Source: Unio delphinus
Lineage: Eukaryota; Mollusca; Bivalvia; Unionida; Unionidae
Direction: 5' to 3'
DNA: 64,000 nt
NCBI GenBank assembly: GCA_029339505.1
Contig: JAQISU010000163.1
Location: forward strand, 2,914,001 to 2,978,000
Part shown: positions 8,408-16,592 of the stretch, one piece after another
Position numbering within the stretch: the stretch's first letter is position 1
Layout of the letters: each line of letters starts with the position of its first letter
Translations under genes and position numbers: made by a program
Notes under the pieces: model-generated
What the model saw: the letters and a program-made list of their open reading frames with translations, nothing else
Databases searched by the model: none
What the model was told of the DNA's origin: nothing

Positions 8408-8449
8408 TATATAAAATTTTCTTATTTAAATACTTGTTTTAATTATAAT
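8408..8449. promoter_or_regulatory. Bidirectional promoter between zinc-finger and polymerase-helicase genes
   Basis: A 42-bp AT-only-type spacer between two divergent ATGs. TATATAA faces the minus-strand zinc-finger gene and AATTATAAT faces the polymerase gene. Element 2 keeps a spacer of exactly the same length (25513-25554). Promoter function is inferred from position and TATA-like content. Confidence 0.45.
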
Positions 8450-11400
8450 ATGAAGGAGTTCAAGAGATTATCGAAAATTAAGCCTTGGAAAAATGTTAGA
8501 TTTAATCTCGATAGAATCTCTGATATACCTAAAAGTCTAGTAGATGATAAACCACTATTGAGTAAAATCAGCGACTGTTTTAATGAGTTTAAGCGTGATG
8601 GAGCATCTCATACGTGGTCGACATTTCGAATTATTGATGAAGATGTCAATATACCCGTAATTGATGCTACTATGAATGATATAAGAGCAGCTGTGATACT
8701 TTCACACCATGGCCAGAAATCTCTACGGAGGTATTTTTTTAGAATAAAATTCATTATCGAAGAGGAAGGTGAATGGATTATCAGAGATAAATTTGACCCA
8801 ATCCTTAAGGATAAAAAAACTGTTATTGTGAGTAGAGATTCCAAACCAGGAATTCTAACTGGAATTGACAAACCATACTATGAGAAATCTTACCCTGTAA
8901 CAGCAGTTGTGTATGGGTTATATCCAATAAATAATAATCCAAGTATTGCAAAACTAGCTCCGATGTTTTCATCATCAGTGGCTTTGCCACTTAATTGTGT
9001 AGCAACACGGTTAATAGAACACTTTACAAATGCATCCCGGGGAAACAAATTAACTGATCTACGAAGAAAAAAAATAACCGAATGGGAACTAACAGTGAAT
9101 CAACATGGAGCAACGATTTCCGATATAGCTAAATTAGAAGCATTATTAAAATTTCCAATATCGGTAGCGACAATAACCGGAGAAGTATTATACGAACCGA
9201 AATATCAATCGCGAGGAGCTCCAATTGAAATTATTGATCATAACAAACACGCGTGGACACCCGCGGTAAATATATTTCCACGAGAAAGAACTGTTCGATA
9301 TATCCCTAAAGAATTTTCTAGGGATGATTTCTATGAAGAGAAATTATTTGATGCTATTCACGCGTTAACCAAAGACGACCCTGTGTCAGTATGGTTACTC
9401 AGGAGTAATGAGGATCCGGAAATAGGATTTGATCAGTTTGTAAAACCAAATGGTGAATTATATCGAACTGAAGAATTAGATACTAGAATGAGAAAAATCG
9501 CTAATGAGTATTTAGAAGGAAACACTAGCATTTCTACAGAAAAACTACTTACGGATAGTTTTACTATTCCATCAGTGGTAGCTCACTTCGCACGAGAAAA
9601 GAATTCATGGCGCCCAACACGAAGTGATTTTCTGGAGGACGTGAAGTTGAGTTGCGTCGAATTGGGTCATGGAGGATTGTGGAATACGAAATACTCACGT
9701 GATGGTATGATTTCAATTGATATATCCGCGTGTTATCCTGGAAGTTTTCTCGGATATGGAGAATGCTCTGAATATTTTAAACGATTTGGACACCCCACAC
9801 ATGAAATGACTCGTGTTGCGATTAATGGTCCATTGCCTGATTTTGATTTAACCGGGTTCGCTCGTGTGATATCATTCGAATTAGCTACAGGGTTACATCC
9901 GTGTAGTTATCTTTGGCTTGGTAGACATATGTATGAAAAAGCGTGGATGCCAATTGTGCTATTGCGATATATGATCGATTGTGGTATGTTAATATCATTA
10001 ATTGTCAGTGAAGCGATTATTTGTTATAACGCTCAGAAAGATGTTTGGTTACCAAAACCTGATCTCGAAAAAATAATTAACGAACAACGAAAACAATTTC
10101 TAGATGGAAATTCGAAGAATTTCAGCGAGGAACAAATCATAGATTGGTCTAAGAAATTATTCGAAGGTAGGAATAGAGAGGCTAAAGAACTCGGACGAAG
10201 AATAATCGGTAAATTCACTCAAGGTGGAAGATTTGACAATGCAAAATATTCTTCGAGATTGATCTTAGACAATGAAGAATACGATTTTATCATAACCGAT
10301 TTAATAAAAAAAGGAAAATTTGTAACCCGTAAGAACGCTTTTCTATCAGGGGAATTAGATGAGGAAGCTTACAAATCTGCGAGCGGAACTAATAATGTTT
10401 GGGTAGATGATGTCCTTCGAAATGGTAAGAAACTAGGTACGGTTGTTACCTACTGTGATGGAAAAAGTTGTCAATACACACAATTGAGAAGTTCTATGCT
10501 AGCCTATTCTTGTATTAATCTATTCTCGATGATAAATAGATTTCCTAATACCGCGGTTAGAGTAGCTACTGATTCGATGTATATCCATGAGAAATACAAA
10601 TCAGATGTAGCTAAATTCACAGATCCTAAGGAAGCGTGGGGGAATTGGAGGTTTAAAAAAGAAACACTACATGAGTATTGTAAATCCGCAGACGTTGCTA
10701 TGGATGATAAATACTTGAAAAGTAACCATAATATCTCAGAGATTCAATCAGAATTTTCTACTGCACCGCCCGTATCAGATCCGATTTGTAGATACAAGAC
10801 AGTTTATTTAAACGGCTGTGGTGGATCAGGAAAGACAACTCGTGCAATCGAATTATTTCGTCGGTCAACCATGGTTGTGTTAACACCAACTCACAGACTC
10901 GCCAGAGAGATGATAGCGCGTGGAGTAAAAGCTTGTACCTATCACAGCTTCTTTCGATGGAAAGGCGATAATTGGACTCCTGATCGAATGGGCGATAAAT
11001 TCATTCCTGATGTAATAATCATTGATGAAGTATGTACTATATCGTTGACAGTATTACAGACATTTCTATCATGGTTGTTGACAAAAAACACAAAAGTCGT
11101 CATGTGCGGGGATCACGGCCAACCGCAGCCATTTGTTGGTGGATCTCCACATGAATGGTTAAAAGGATTTGTAGATTATTATGAAGAGATTAATACCGAC
11201 CATAGATCACTTGATGAACAATTACGAGAATTCAAAGCGCTAATTAGATTACAACCGGATAAAATCCAATGTGAAATAGCGCGTGAAATAATCTCTGAAA
11301 CTCCCATGAATGATTTTTGGGAAATGTGGAGGCCAAATGATTTAATAATCGCGAGTAGAAAAATAGTCAGAGACGCACTTCAGATGAAGTTGTTTGCGCT

Positions 11401-12073
11401 ACATAAAGAAAAATTTGCAACGCTTCCAGTACCACTCTGTTATAGACCTAAGGATACACGAAAGCAGAATATCGACGTTGACATTCCTGGACAACAACAA
11501 AAGCAGAATTTAGTATTAAATGATATTATGCTGGTTGATATCAGCGTCGTTAAAGATGCATTAGGTGCTAATAAATCCCCATGGACGTTAGGTTATGCAG
11601 CAACAATACACTCTTCACAGGGATTGACTATATCCGATACAACTCTTTGGATAGTAGATAATCATATTGAGTGGTCAAATTTAGTTTATCTCGCAGTATC
11701 CAGAGTACGGCGAATAAACCAACTTCGAAGAATTGTTGTTGACGATGAAATCATTGGTAACGATATTATCACTGGTGATTTTATCACTGGTGATATAATC
11801 AGAAAAAAACTCTCTGGCTATAAACAACAGGATAAAAAAAATAAACGAGAATTTGACATTGATGCTGAATTAATTAAGACGCTGAAACAGCAACAGAATA
11901 ATCACTGCGCGAGTTGCAATTGTATAATGCGTTGGCAGTATTCGGATAAAGATCCTCGCCAATTCACCGTAGATAGAAAAGATAACAATCTCGGTCATGT
12001 CAGAAACAATGTGATGTTGACCTGTCTTGAGTGCAACAGACGCCGGGGTGACAGCACCTTAGGTGCTAGTTAA
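8450..12073 (+). CDS. Fused replication protein: divergent family-B DNA polymerase, SF1 helicase and HNH domain (1207 aa)
   Basis: The start at 8450 (MKEFKRLSKIKPWK) matches element 2; the upstream ATG at 8399 would overlap the divergent gene. Domains in order: residues ~1-390 unrecognised, with LNCVATRLIEHF and IEIIDHNKHAW landmarks; ~415-720 PolB palm with motif A SIDISACYPGS (D424), motif B RRIIGKFTQGG (K588) and motif C VATDSMY (D708). The first Asp of the usual DTD is Ala here and in element 2. Then a superfamily-1 helicase: Walker A NGCGGSGKTT (K795), Walker B VIIIDEV (D859), motif III MCGDHGQP (D888), motif V-like TIHSSQG (H1054) and motif VI AVSRVRR (R1085). The C-terminus (~1150-1203) has CxxC...TVDRKDN..GH..N...C..CN, an HNH/zinc type. 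Polinton polymerases are normally separate protein-primed enzymes, so the helicase-HNH fusion is unusual. The 3' end overlaps the integrase gene by 8 bp tail to tail. Confidence 0.85.
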   Translation: MKEFKRLSKIKPWKNVRFNLDRISDIPKSLVDDKPLLSKISDCFNEFKRDGASHTWSTFRIIDEDVNIPVIDATMNDIRAAVILSHHGQKSLRRYFFRIKFIIEEEGEWIIRDKFDPILKDKKTVIVSRDSKPGILTGIDKPYYEKSYPVTAVVYGLYPINNNPSIAKLAPMFSSSVALPLNCVATRLIEHFTNASRGNKLTDLRRKKITEWELTVNQHGATISDIAKLEALLKFPISVATITGEVLYEPKYQSRGAPIEIIDHNKHAWTPAVNIFPRERTVRYIPKEFSRDDFYEEKLFDAIHALTKDDPVSVWLLRSNEDPEIGFDQFVKPNGELYRTEELDTRMRKIANEYLEGNTSISTEKLLTDSFTIPSVVAHFAREKNSWRPTRSDFLEDVKLSCVELGHGGLWNTKYSRDGMISIDISACYPGSFLGYGECSEYFKRFGHPTHEMTRVAINGPLPDFDLTGFARVISFELATGLHPCSYLWLGRHMYEKAWMPIVLLRYMIDCGMLISLIVSEAIICYNAQKDVWLPKPDLEKIINEQRKQFLDGNSKNFSEEQIIDWSKKLFEGRNREAKELGRRIIGKFTQGGRFDNAKYSSRLILDNEEYDFIITDLIKKGKFVTRKNAFLSGELDEEAYKSASGTNNVWVDDVLRNGKKLGTVVTYCDGKSCQYTQLRSSMLAYSCINLFSMINRFPNTAVRVATDSMYIHEKYKSDVAKFTDPKEAWGNWRFKKETLHEYCKSADVAMDDKYLKSNHNISEIQSEFSTAPPVSDPICRYKTVYLNGCGGSGKTTRAIELFRRSTMVVLTPTHRLAREMIARGVKACTYHSFFRWKGDNWTPDRMGDKFIPDVIIIDEVCTISLTVLQTFLSWLLTKNTKVVMCGDHGQPQPFVGGSPHEWLKGFVDYYEEINTDHRSLDEQLREFKALIRLQPDKIQCEIAREIISETPMNDFWEMWRPNDLIIASRKIVRDALQMKLFALHKEKFATLPVPLCYRPKDTRKQNIDVDIPGQQQKQNLVLNDIMLVDISVVKDALGANKSPWTLGYAATIHSSQGLTISDTTLWIVDNHIEWSNLVYLAVSRVRRINQLRRIVVDDEIIGNDIITGDFITGDIIRKKLSGYKQQDKKNKREFDIDAELIKTLKQQQNNHCASCNCIMRWQYSDKDPRQFTVDRKDNNLGHVRNNVMLTCLECNRRRGDSTLGAS

Positions 12074-13013
12074 GACCACGCGGTGGCAATTGAGTATCCT
12101 CGGGAATCACTTGTAATTGTTCGCGTGTAAATCCTCGCTGAGCAGCAGTTGAATCCAGTCTATAGATTGGCGGTCTACCAGTTGATCGTGTTATACCGGA
12201 TATATTATGCGTAGTGACACTCCAAATAGGATCAGTAGCTCTTTTTTTACCACCCTCAAGCTCTCCTGGTTCATATAAGTACCTTACAATGACATTACTA
12301 CCAAGAATTGGTTCTTTTTGTGAAATTCCTTGGATTTCCATTTTGATAGACGCCTTCTTAATAGCGTTGACAGGTTTCATATTAATTGTTCTAGTAATCT
12401 CATTATTGATTGCGGTAATCACAGCTGGTAATCTCTTGACCCATTCACGGGATCGTTTATCCTGGATGAATTCTTTTGCGTATTGATATCCGAATAACCG
12501 CTCAGCAAGGGTTTTATTAAACCGTTCAACAATTGCCTGATCGCGATGTAGCGCAGTGTGTCCTCGTCTGATGGCGACATTATGATGTTTCATCGTAGAT
12601 GTAACAACACCTTGAAATTCCTTGCCAGGATCAACTTGTAACAGATTTGGCCAGCGCAGAGGACCTCGTCGATAAATTTTTTCAAATGCAGAAGCTACTT
12701 CAGTAGATGATTTTGTTTTTAACGGTTCTGCTTCTTTGTATCGACTTGCAATATCAACTAACGTTAACGCGTATTTGTAACCGTTGTCATGCGGCAGAAA
12801 TAGTATATCAGCTTGATGAACTTCATTAGGTGTTGTAACATCAAAATGCGAATAGTTAATTTGTTTAGGCGCTGGTAGATAAATTTGCCATATTGCCTGT
12901 TTAGATAACCAGTTTGCCGCTGTAGTTTTTTTCACCTTTGATGCACTAGCTAGTTTATTGATTGCTGCGTAACCTCTCCAGTATCCTCTCGGAGAATAAT
13001 AAATAGATTCCAT
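12066..13013 (-). CDS. Retroviral-type DDE integrase (Polinton INT)
   Basis: 315 aa rve-fold integrase that would insert the element and generate short target duplications. The catalytic triad is visible: D69 in HQADILFLP, D128 in LLQVDPGKEF and E163 in AIVERFNKTL, with the classic D-x34-E spacing. An N-terminal helical region (residues 1-60) lacks an obvious HHCC motif. The C-terminal part (~215-305, with VIVRYLYEPGE, DPIWSVTTHNISGI and RLD) resembles the chromo/SH3-like domain of Polinton and gypsy integrases. The gene is absent from element 2, so that copy would have needed INT in trans. A perfect AAAATGCTAGCATTTT palindrome spans the junction with the next gene. Confidence 0.92.
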   Translation of the reverse strand: MESIYYSPRGYWRGYAAINKLASASKVKKTTAANWLSKQAIWQIYLPAPKQINYSHFDVTTPNEVHQADILFLPHDNGYKYALTLVDIASRYKEAEPLKTKSSTEVASAFEKIYRRGPLRWPNLLQVDPGKEFQGVVTSTMKHHNVAIRRGHTALHRDQAIVERFNKTLAERLFGYQYAKEFIQDKRSREWVKRLPAVITAINNEITRTINMKPVNAIKKASIKMEIQGISQKEPILGSNVIVRYLYEPGELEGGKKRATDPIWSVTTHNISGITRSTGRPPIYRLDSTAAQRGFTREQLQVIPEDTQLPPRGLN

Positions 13014-13016
13014 ATT

Positions 13017-13032
13017 AAAATGCTAGCATTTT
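13017..13032. repeat. Perfect 16-bp palindrome at the INT/PLA2 gene junction
   Basis: AAAATGCTAGCATTTT lies between the integrase start codon and the stop codon of the PLA2-like gene. It is one member of a dispersed palindrome family in both elements (see 4707-4722, 23228-23243 and 29993-30008). Confidence 0.8.
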
Positions 13033-13367
13033 CAATTACCAGCACCTAACATCAATTTACCCTTCATAGCAGATTTTACCAACCACGAAGCCAATTTTTC
13101 TTTGAAGGATTTATCAGGAATAGCATTTAACGCATGAATTAATTTTACATCTGCGAGATGTCTGTGTTGAAGATTGCTGCTTTTATAAGCGACATCATGA
13201 ACATGACACGCCTTATCAATAGCGTTTATTGGATATTCGCCGGGTCGGGGCTGATTTTGATCATCAAGTCTGATATCTAATCGTGTTCCCGGTCCACAGT
13301 AGCTATATCCTGGAAGGTGCTTTTCTCCTGGATACTTTGCCCACGGTGTTCCTGGGAGTTTTGTCAA
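13032..13367 (-). CDS. Phospholipase A2-like protein (parvovirus VP1-type domain)
   Basis: 111 aa stand-alone protein with the compact viral PLA2 signature: calcium-loop motif YSYCGPGT (residues 21-28) and active-site helix AIDKACHVHDVAY (H57-D58 as the catalytic His-Asp), like the PLA2_4 domains of parvovirus VP1 and some Polinton/adintovirus proteins. The likely role is endosomal membrane breach during entry, known for parvoviruses and inferred here. The C-terminal MLGAG could be an adenain type-II site but is only two residues from the end. The start overlaps the upstream zinc-finger gene by 4 nt, so the two are likely co-transcribed. Absent from element 2. Confidence 0.82.
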   Translation of the reverse strand: MTKLPGTPWAKYPGEKHLPGYSYCGPGTRLDIRLDDQNQPRPGEYPINAIDKACHVHDVAYKSSNLQHRHLADVKLIHALNAIPDKSFKEKLASWLVKSAMKGKLMLGAGN

Positions 13368-13546
13368 TTTGGCTGCAATATCACCTCCTCGTTTTTTTTT
13401 AAAGGTTTCGTGGAAGTAAATCTAAATTTTTTCGTACTACATTGTACGCATTTACCAGAAAGCGCTGATCGATTATTTTTCGTTGTAATCGTCGTCAAGT
13501 CATTTGTGCCAGTACGCGTCCTACACTTCACACAATATAGATCCAT
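13364..13546 (-). CDS. DUF5679-like small zinc-finger protein (60 aa)
   Basis: A compact zinc ribbon: CVKC at residues 5-8 and CVQC at 33-36 with a TTKNNRSALSGKC linker. This is the pattern of DUF5679-type proteins found in many large DNA viruses and Polinton-like elements. Function unknown; nucleic-acid or protein binding is likely. It is divergent from the ATPase gene across 18 bp and overlaps the PLA2-like gene by 4 nt. Confidence 0.7.
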   Translation of the reverse strand: MDLYCVKCRTRTGTNDLTTITTKNNRSALSGKCVQCSTKKFRFTSTKPLKKNEEVILQPN

Positions 13547-13564
13547 AATTTATATATAACAGTT
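13547..13564. promoter_or_regulatory. Very short divergent promoter (zinc finger / ATPase)
   Basis: Only 18 bp separate the two start codons. They contain TTATATATAA, a palindromic TATA-like element that could serve both directions with almost no 5' leader. Confidence 0.4.
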
Positions 13565-14227
13565 ATGAATGTAATTGATTATTCAGCTACTCGACGACGG
13601 GAACCTATTAGACACCATGCAATGTTACCAAATTCTATTCGCGCGATTATCATCGGACCATCTGGAAGTGGTAAAACACAATTGCTACTTAATTTGATAA
13701 CGAGATGGATGAAGTGGGATAAATTGTACATGATTGCTCCGAGTGTAGACGATCAACGATGTTATGAAGTATTAAAGGATTTTAATGATGCCGCGCAAGA
13801 AATTAACGGCGATGGTGTTATTGAGTTTATAACCGATATCGAAGAGGCACCTAGTATTGATGATATTGATGGAAGTATTAACAATTTAGTCGTATATGAT
13901 GATATCATGTTAGATAATCAAAAGAATCCTGCTAGAATATTTTCCCGGGGGCGTCACAAAAACACCGATGTGATATATATCACTCAACGTTACACTCAAA
14001 TACCAAAAGTGATCAGAGATAACTGCAATATGCTGTGTGTATTTAACGGAGTTGATACTCATACTCTTAGAAATATTTGGCAAACTTGGTGCGGTGGTGA
14101 TATGGATCATAATCGATTTAGAAATTTCTTTAGCCACGCTCAGACAATCCCACACGGATTTGTGACGATAAATTTATCAGACCCTCGGACAAGATATCGT
14201 GTCGGACTTGATCAAATATTTAGTTAG
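13565..14227 (+). CDS. FtsK/HerA (A32-like) genome-packaging ATPase
   Basis: 220 aa, the usual size for Polinton packaging ATPases, which pump DNA into the capsid. Walker A is GPSGSGKT (residues 31-38, K37); Walker B is LVVYDDIM (D112, D113). The sensor region is VIYITQRYTQIPKVIRDNC (Q141 onward), typical of the A32-like branch. It is the outermost gene at this end of element 1, only a few bp from the inner terminal motif at 14234. Missing from element 2. Confidence 0.9.
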   Translation: MNVIDYSATRRREPIRHHAMLPNSIRAIIIGPSGSGKTQLLLNLITRWMKWDKLYMIAPSVDDQRCYEVLKDFNDAAQEINGDGVIEFITDIEEAPSIDDIDGSINNLVVYDDIMLDNQKNPARIFSRGRHKNTDVIYITQRYTQIPKVIRDNCNMLCVFNGVDTHTLRNIWQTWCGGDMDHNRFRNFFSHAQTIPHGFVTINLSDPRTRYRVGLDQIFS

Positions 14228-14233
14228 CGCATT

Positions 14234-14413
14234 AGCAGCCGAAGAGGTGAACGTCAACTAAATGGCGTCTTTTTTTTTTACCCTTGAGGAAGGCTCCGTT
14301 TGACAAACAGAGCTCTAAAATTGTTAAGTCTCAGTTTGGCAAATGGAGACTTAGAATATTTTTGCTTAAAATATACCCCAATTAGAGAAAGTCTGTTCAC
14401 CCACTCTGCTGCT
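14234..14413. repeat. Right terminal module of element 1 (degenerate inverted termini)
   Basis: An inner motif AGCAGCCGAAGAGGTGAACG (14234 on) and the outermost ...TTCACCCACTCTGCTGCT (to 14413) are imperfect inverted copies of each other and of the element-2 terminus. Between them are two direct ~27-bp units (14290-14316 and 14326-14352), each able to fold into a small hairpin (e.g. AAGTCTC/GAGACTT). Element 2 has the same inner-plus-outer arrangement over 168 bp. Confidence 0.6.
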
Positions 14414-14736
14414 AAAAACATTAAATGTTGATGTACCAAGAACTTTCTACTATAAAATCATGAAAGATTTTTGAATACCAATCTCATTTCAATACTCCCC
14501 ACCGAATTAAAAACACAAATATACCAACAGTTTAAAGTCATTAGGGAGATAAGTATACTAATTAATTTAGATACTCTTCTTCTCCTACAGAAAGACACAA
14601 ACAACAGCCAAAACCAACAAAGCGAAACAAGCAACTAACAAGTAGCTTAAAAATGGAAACGAAAATTTTGTTCTTCAAAACTTTGTATTTGCTTTCTACA
14701 TGAAAACAAAGATGATGGCAATGCCTCATACTCAGA

Positions 14737-14940
14737 ACAGGCAACAGGCAGCATTACTGAAGGAAACATAAAGGTATCCATGTCAGGCGTCATAGCTGAA
14801 GGCAATACAAAGGTAACCATGTCAGGCAAGATAGCGGAAGGCAACACAATGGTACCCATGTCAGGCAAGATAGCGGAAAGCAACACAAAAGTACACATGT
14901 CAGGCAAGATAGCGGAAGGCATCACAATGATACTGGTAAC
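14737..14940. repeat. 39-bp minisatellite, about 5 copies
   Basis: The unit, around ATGTCAGGCAAGATAGCGGA, repeats with few differences. It is a multiple of three and stays open in one plus-strand frame (SGKIAEGNT repeats), ending at a TAG near 14942. It could be a repeat-bearing exon, but no start or splice signals are convincing. Confidence 0.7.
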
Positions 14941-16269
14941 ATAGCTGAAGTGAATATAATTGTATCAAACACAATATCTTCTCTCTGTATAGAAACACAG
15001 TTGAAGGTTATACACCCGGACTCAGCAGAGGCTATGTTGCTGCATGTTCAGGAGTTGTAGTTTGGTTAAACGGTAATGAACCATAAATGCAAATTGACAA
15101 TGTAACAGCTGATGAAACACTTAATGGCTGCCAAGTCATTTAAATAAAATTTTCATAAATAATTACAATTATCACTATTTGTTATCCAGAGCCTTTAAAA
15201 TATAACATGTAGAATTGATAATTGACATTTTCACAATGTATTAGCTGTTGATAAGGCTATCAGCTGTTAAATGAGACTGTAAAATAATTATCCGATGCTG
15301 ACTTTACAGCAAAATTTGAAAGAAAAGACAAAGACTTCTGAACAAATCTCAGCATCATATGATGTATTATCAGACTTCGTTCTTTTATCACGGGTTTTAA
15401 GTCTATCATGTAACAGATCGTTATTTTGATCGTATGTCACAAGCCCGTTTCAACAACGAATACATGTGAATGGCGAAAAGTCATGTAAACCAAACAAACT
15501 AATTGAAATGTCATTATTATTAGCTATTATTACACACTGACATTTACAGAACCATCCTGGGGTTATGAGAGGCTATATTTGTGTCAGACAATGTCAGTCA
15601 TACTAAAAACCGTAATAAAGTGCATCGTGACCGTGTCAATACCACACTAAAATCCAATTGCACTCTTAGTACTAAATGGAGTCCCTTGTAGAAATCTGCA
15701 AGGTAAGTCCACTGTAAAGAACTGCAAGGCATGAGTATGGAGTCCCCTGTAAAGAACTGCAAGGCATGAGTATGTCCCCTGTAGAGACTGCAAATTTAAG
15801 AACAAACCTTTTCTTCCCACACTCACAAATATTATGAAACTAGACTTAACAACTTAGATGACACTGTAATGAGCAAATTACAGGACATGAGTTGGATCTA
15901 TAATGTCCATATTAACACATTATGTTTCAAGGCGTGCTTAATTTGACACTCATCTTTTGTCCTCTCCTAAAATCTTTGCAAAGGACCTTACTACATGAGA
16001 TACCATTAATAAATGTTAAGGTAGTTGCTTAACAACAAAATAAAACTAATGCAGTGGTCGAACCCCATTGTTTATTTTAACCTTGAGATATGTCCAAAAA
16101 TGTGTCCGTTTTATTCAGGCAATTCTATAGAGCACATTATTTCAGTTGATTCAAAAGAAAACAAAAATGCCATTCTCTTCCTGACTTGGAAGTCACAAAA
16201 GCTCACCTTATCATCATTCTCTAGACAGTATACATAATTAACGACCATGCATATCATCCGGACATTGGT

Positions 16270-16592
16270 TTTTGTTTGTTTGATTAGGATTTTTAACGTA
16301 GCTTTAACAATTTTTCAGTCATATCGCTACGATGTCTGCTGTGAGGCAGTTTATAGTGATGTCTAGCACTGAGGCATCATGCCGCAGACATGTAGTATGA
16401 TGTCCCACCCAGTCACATTATCCTGACACCAGGCCGACCAGTCCTAACACTAACCTCTTAATGCTGAGCGTCAAGCGAGGCAGCTGTTAGTACCTTTTTT
16501 GTAAGTCTTTGGTATGACTCGGCCGGGGATCGAACCCACGACCTCCCGCTTCCGCGGCGAACGCTCTAACCACTAGGCCACCGAAGCGGTAC
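16270..16592 (-). mobile_element. SINE family A, full-length copy with TSD
   Basis: A tRNA-derived SINE in reverse orientation: pol III A box (GGCCTAGTGGTTAGAGCG on the other strand) and B box GGTTCGATCCC, a conserved body and a CAAA-rich tail. It is flanked by the perfect 12-bp target duplication CCGGACATTGGT (16258-16269 and 16593-16604). Confidence 0.85.

Larger units (their letters stand above)
1..14413 (-). mobile_element. Element 1: Polinton/Maverick-like endogenous viral element, truncated by window edge
   Basis: A contiguous block of virus-type genes: packaging ATPase, retroviral-type integrase, polymerase-helicase, adenain-like protease, double-jelly-roll capsid and accessory proteins. 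This gene set defines Polintons/Mavericks and adintoviruses. Orientation is given as that of the virion genes. The right terminus is placed at the degenerate terminal motif ending CTGCTGCT at 14413. The left terminus and the counterpart of the 453-aa gene of element 2 lie outside the window, so target-site duplications cannot be tested. All ORFs seen are open except a probable indel at the 3' end of the HNH gene, so this copy may be fairly young. Confidence 0.9.
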
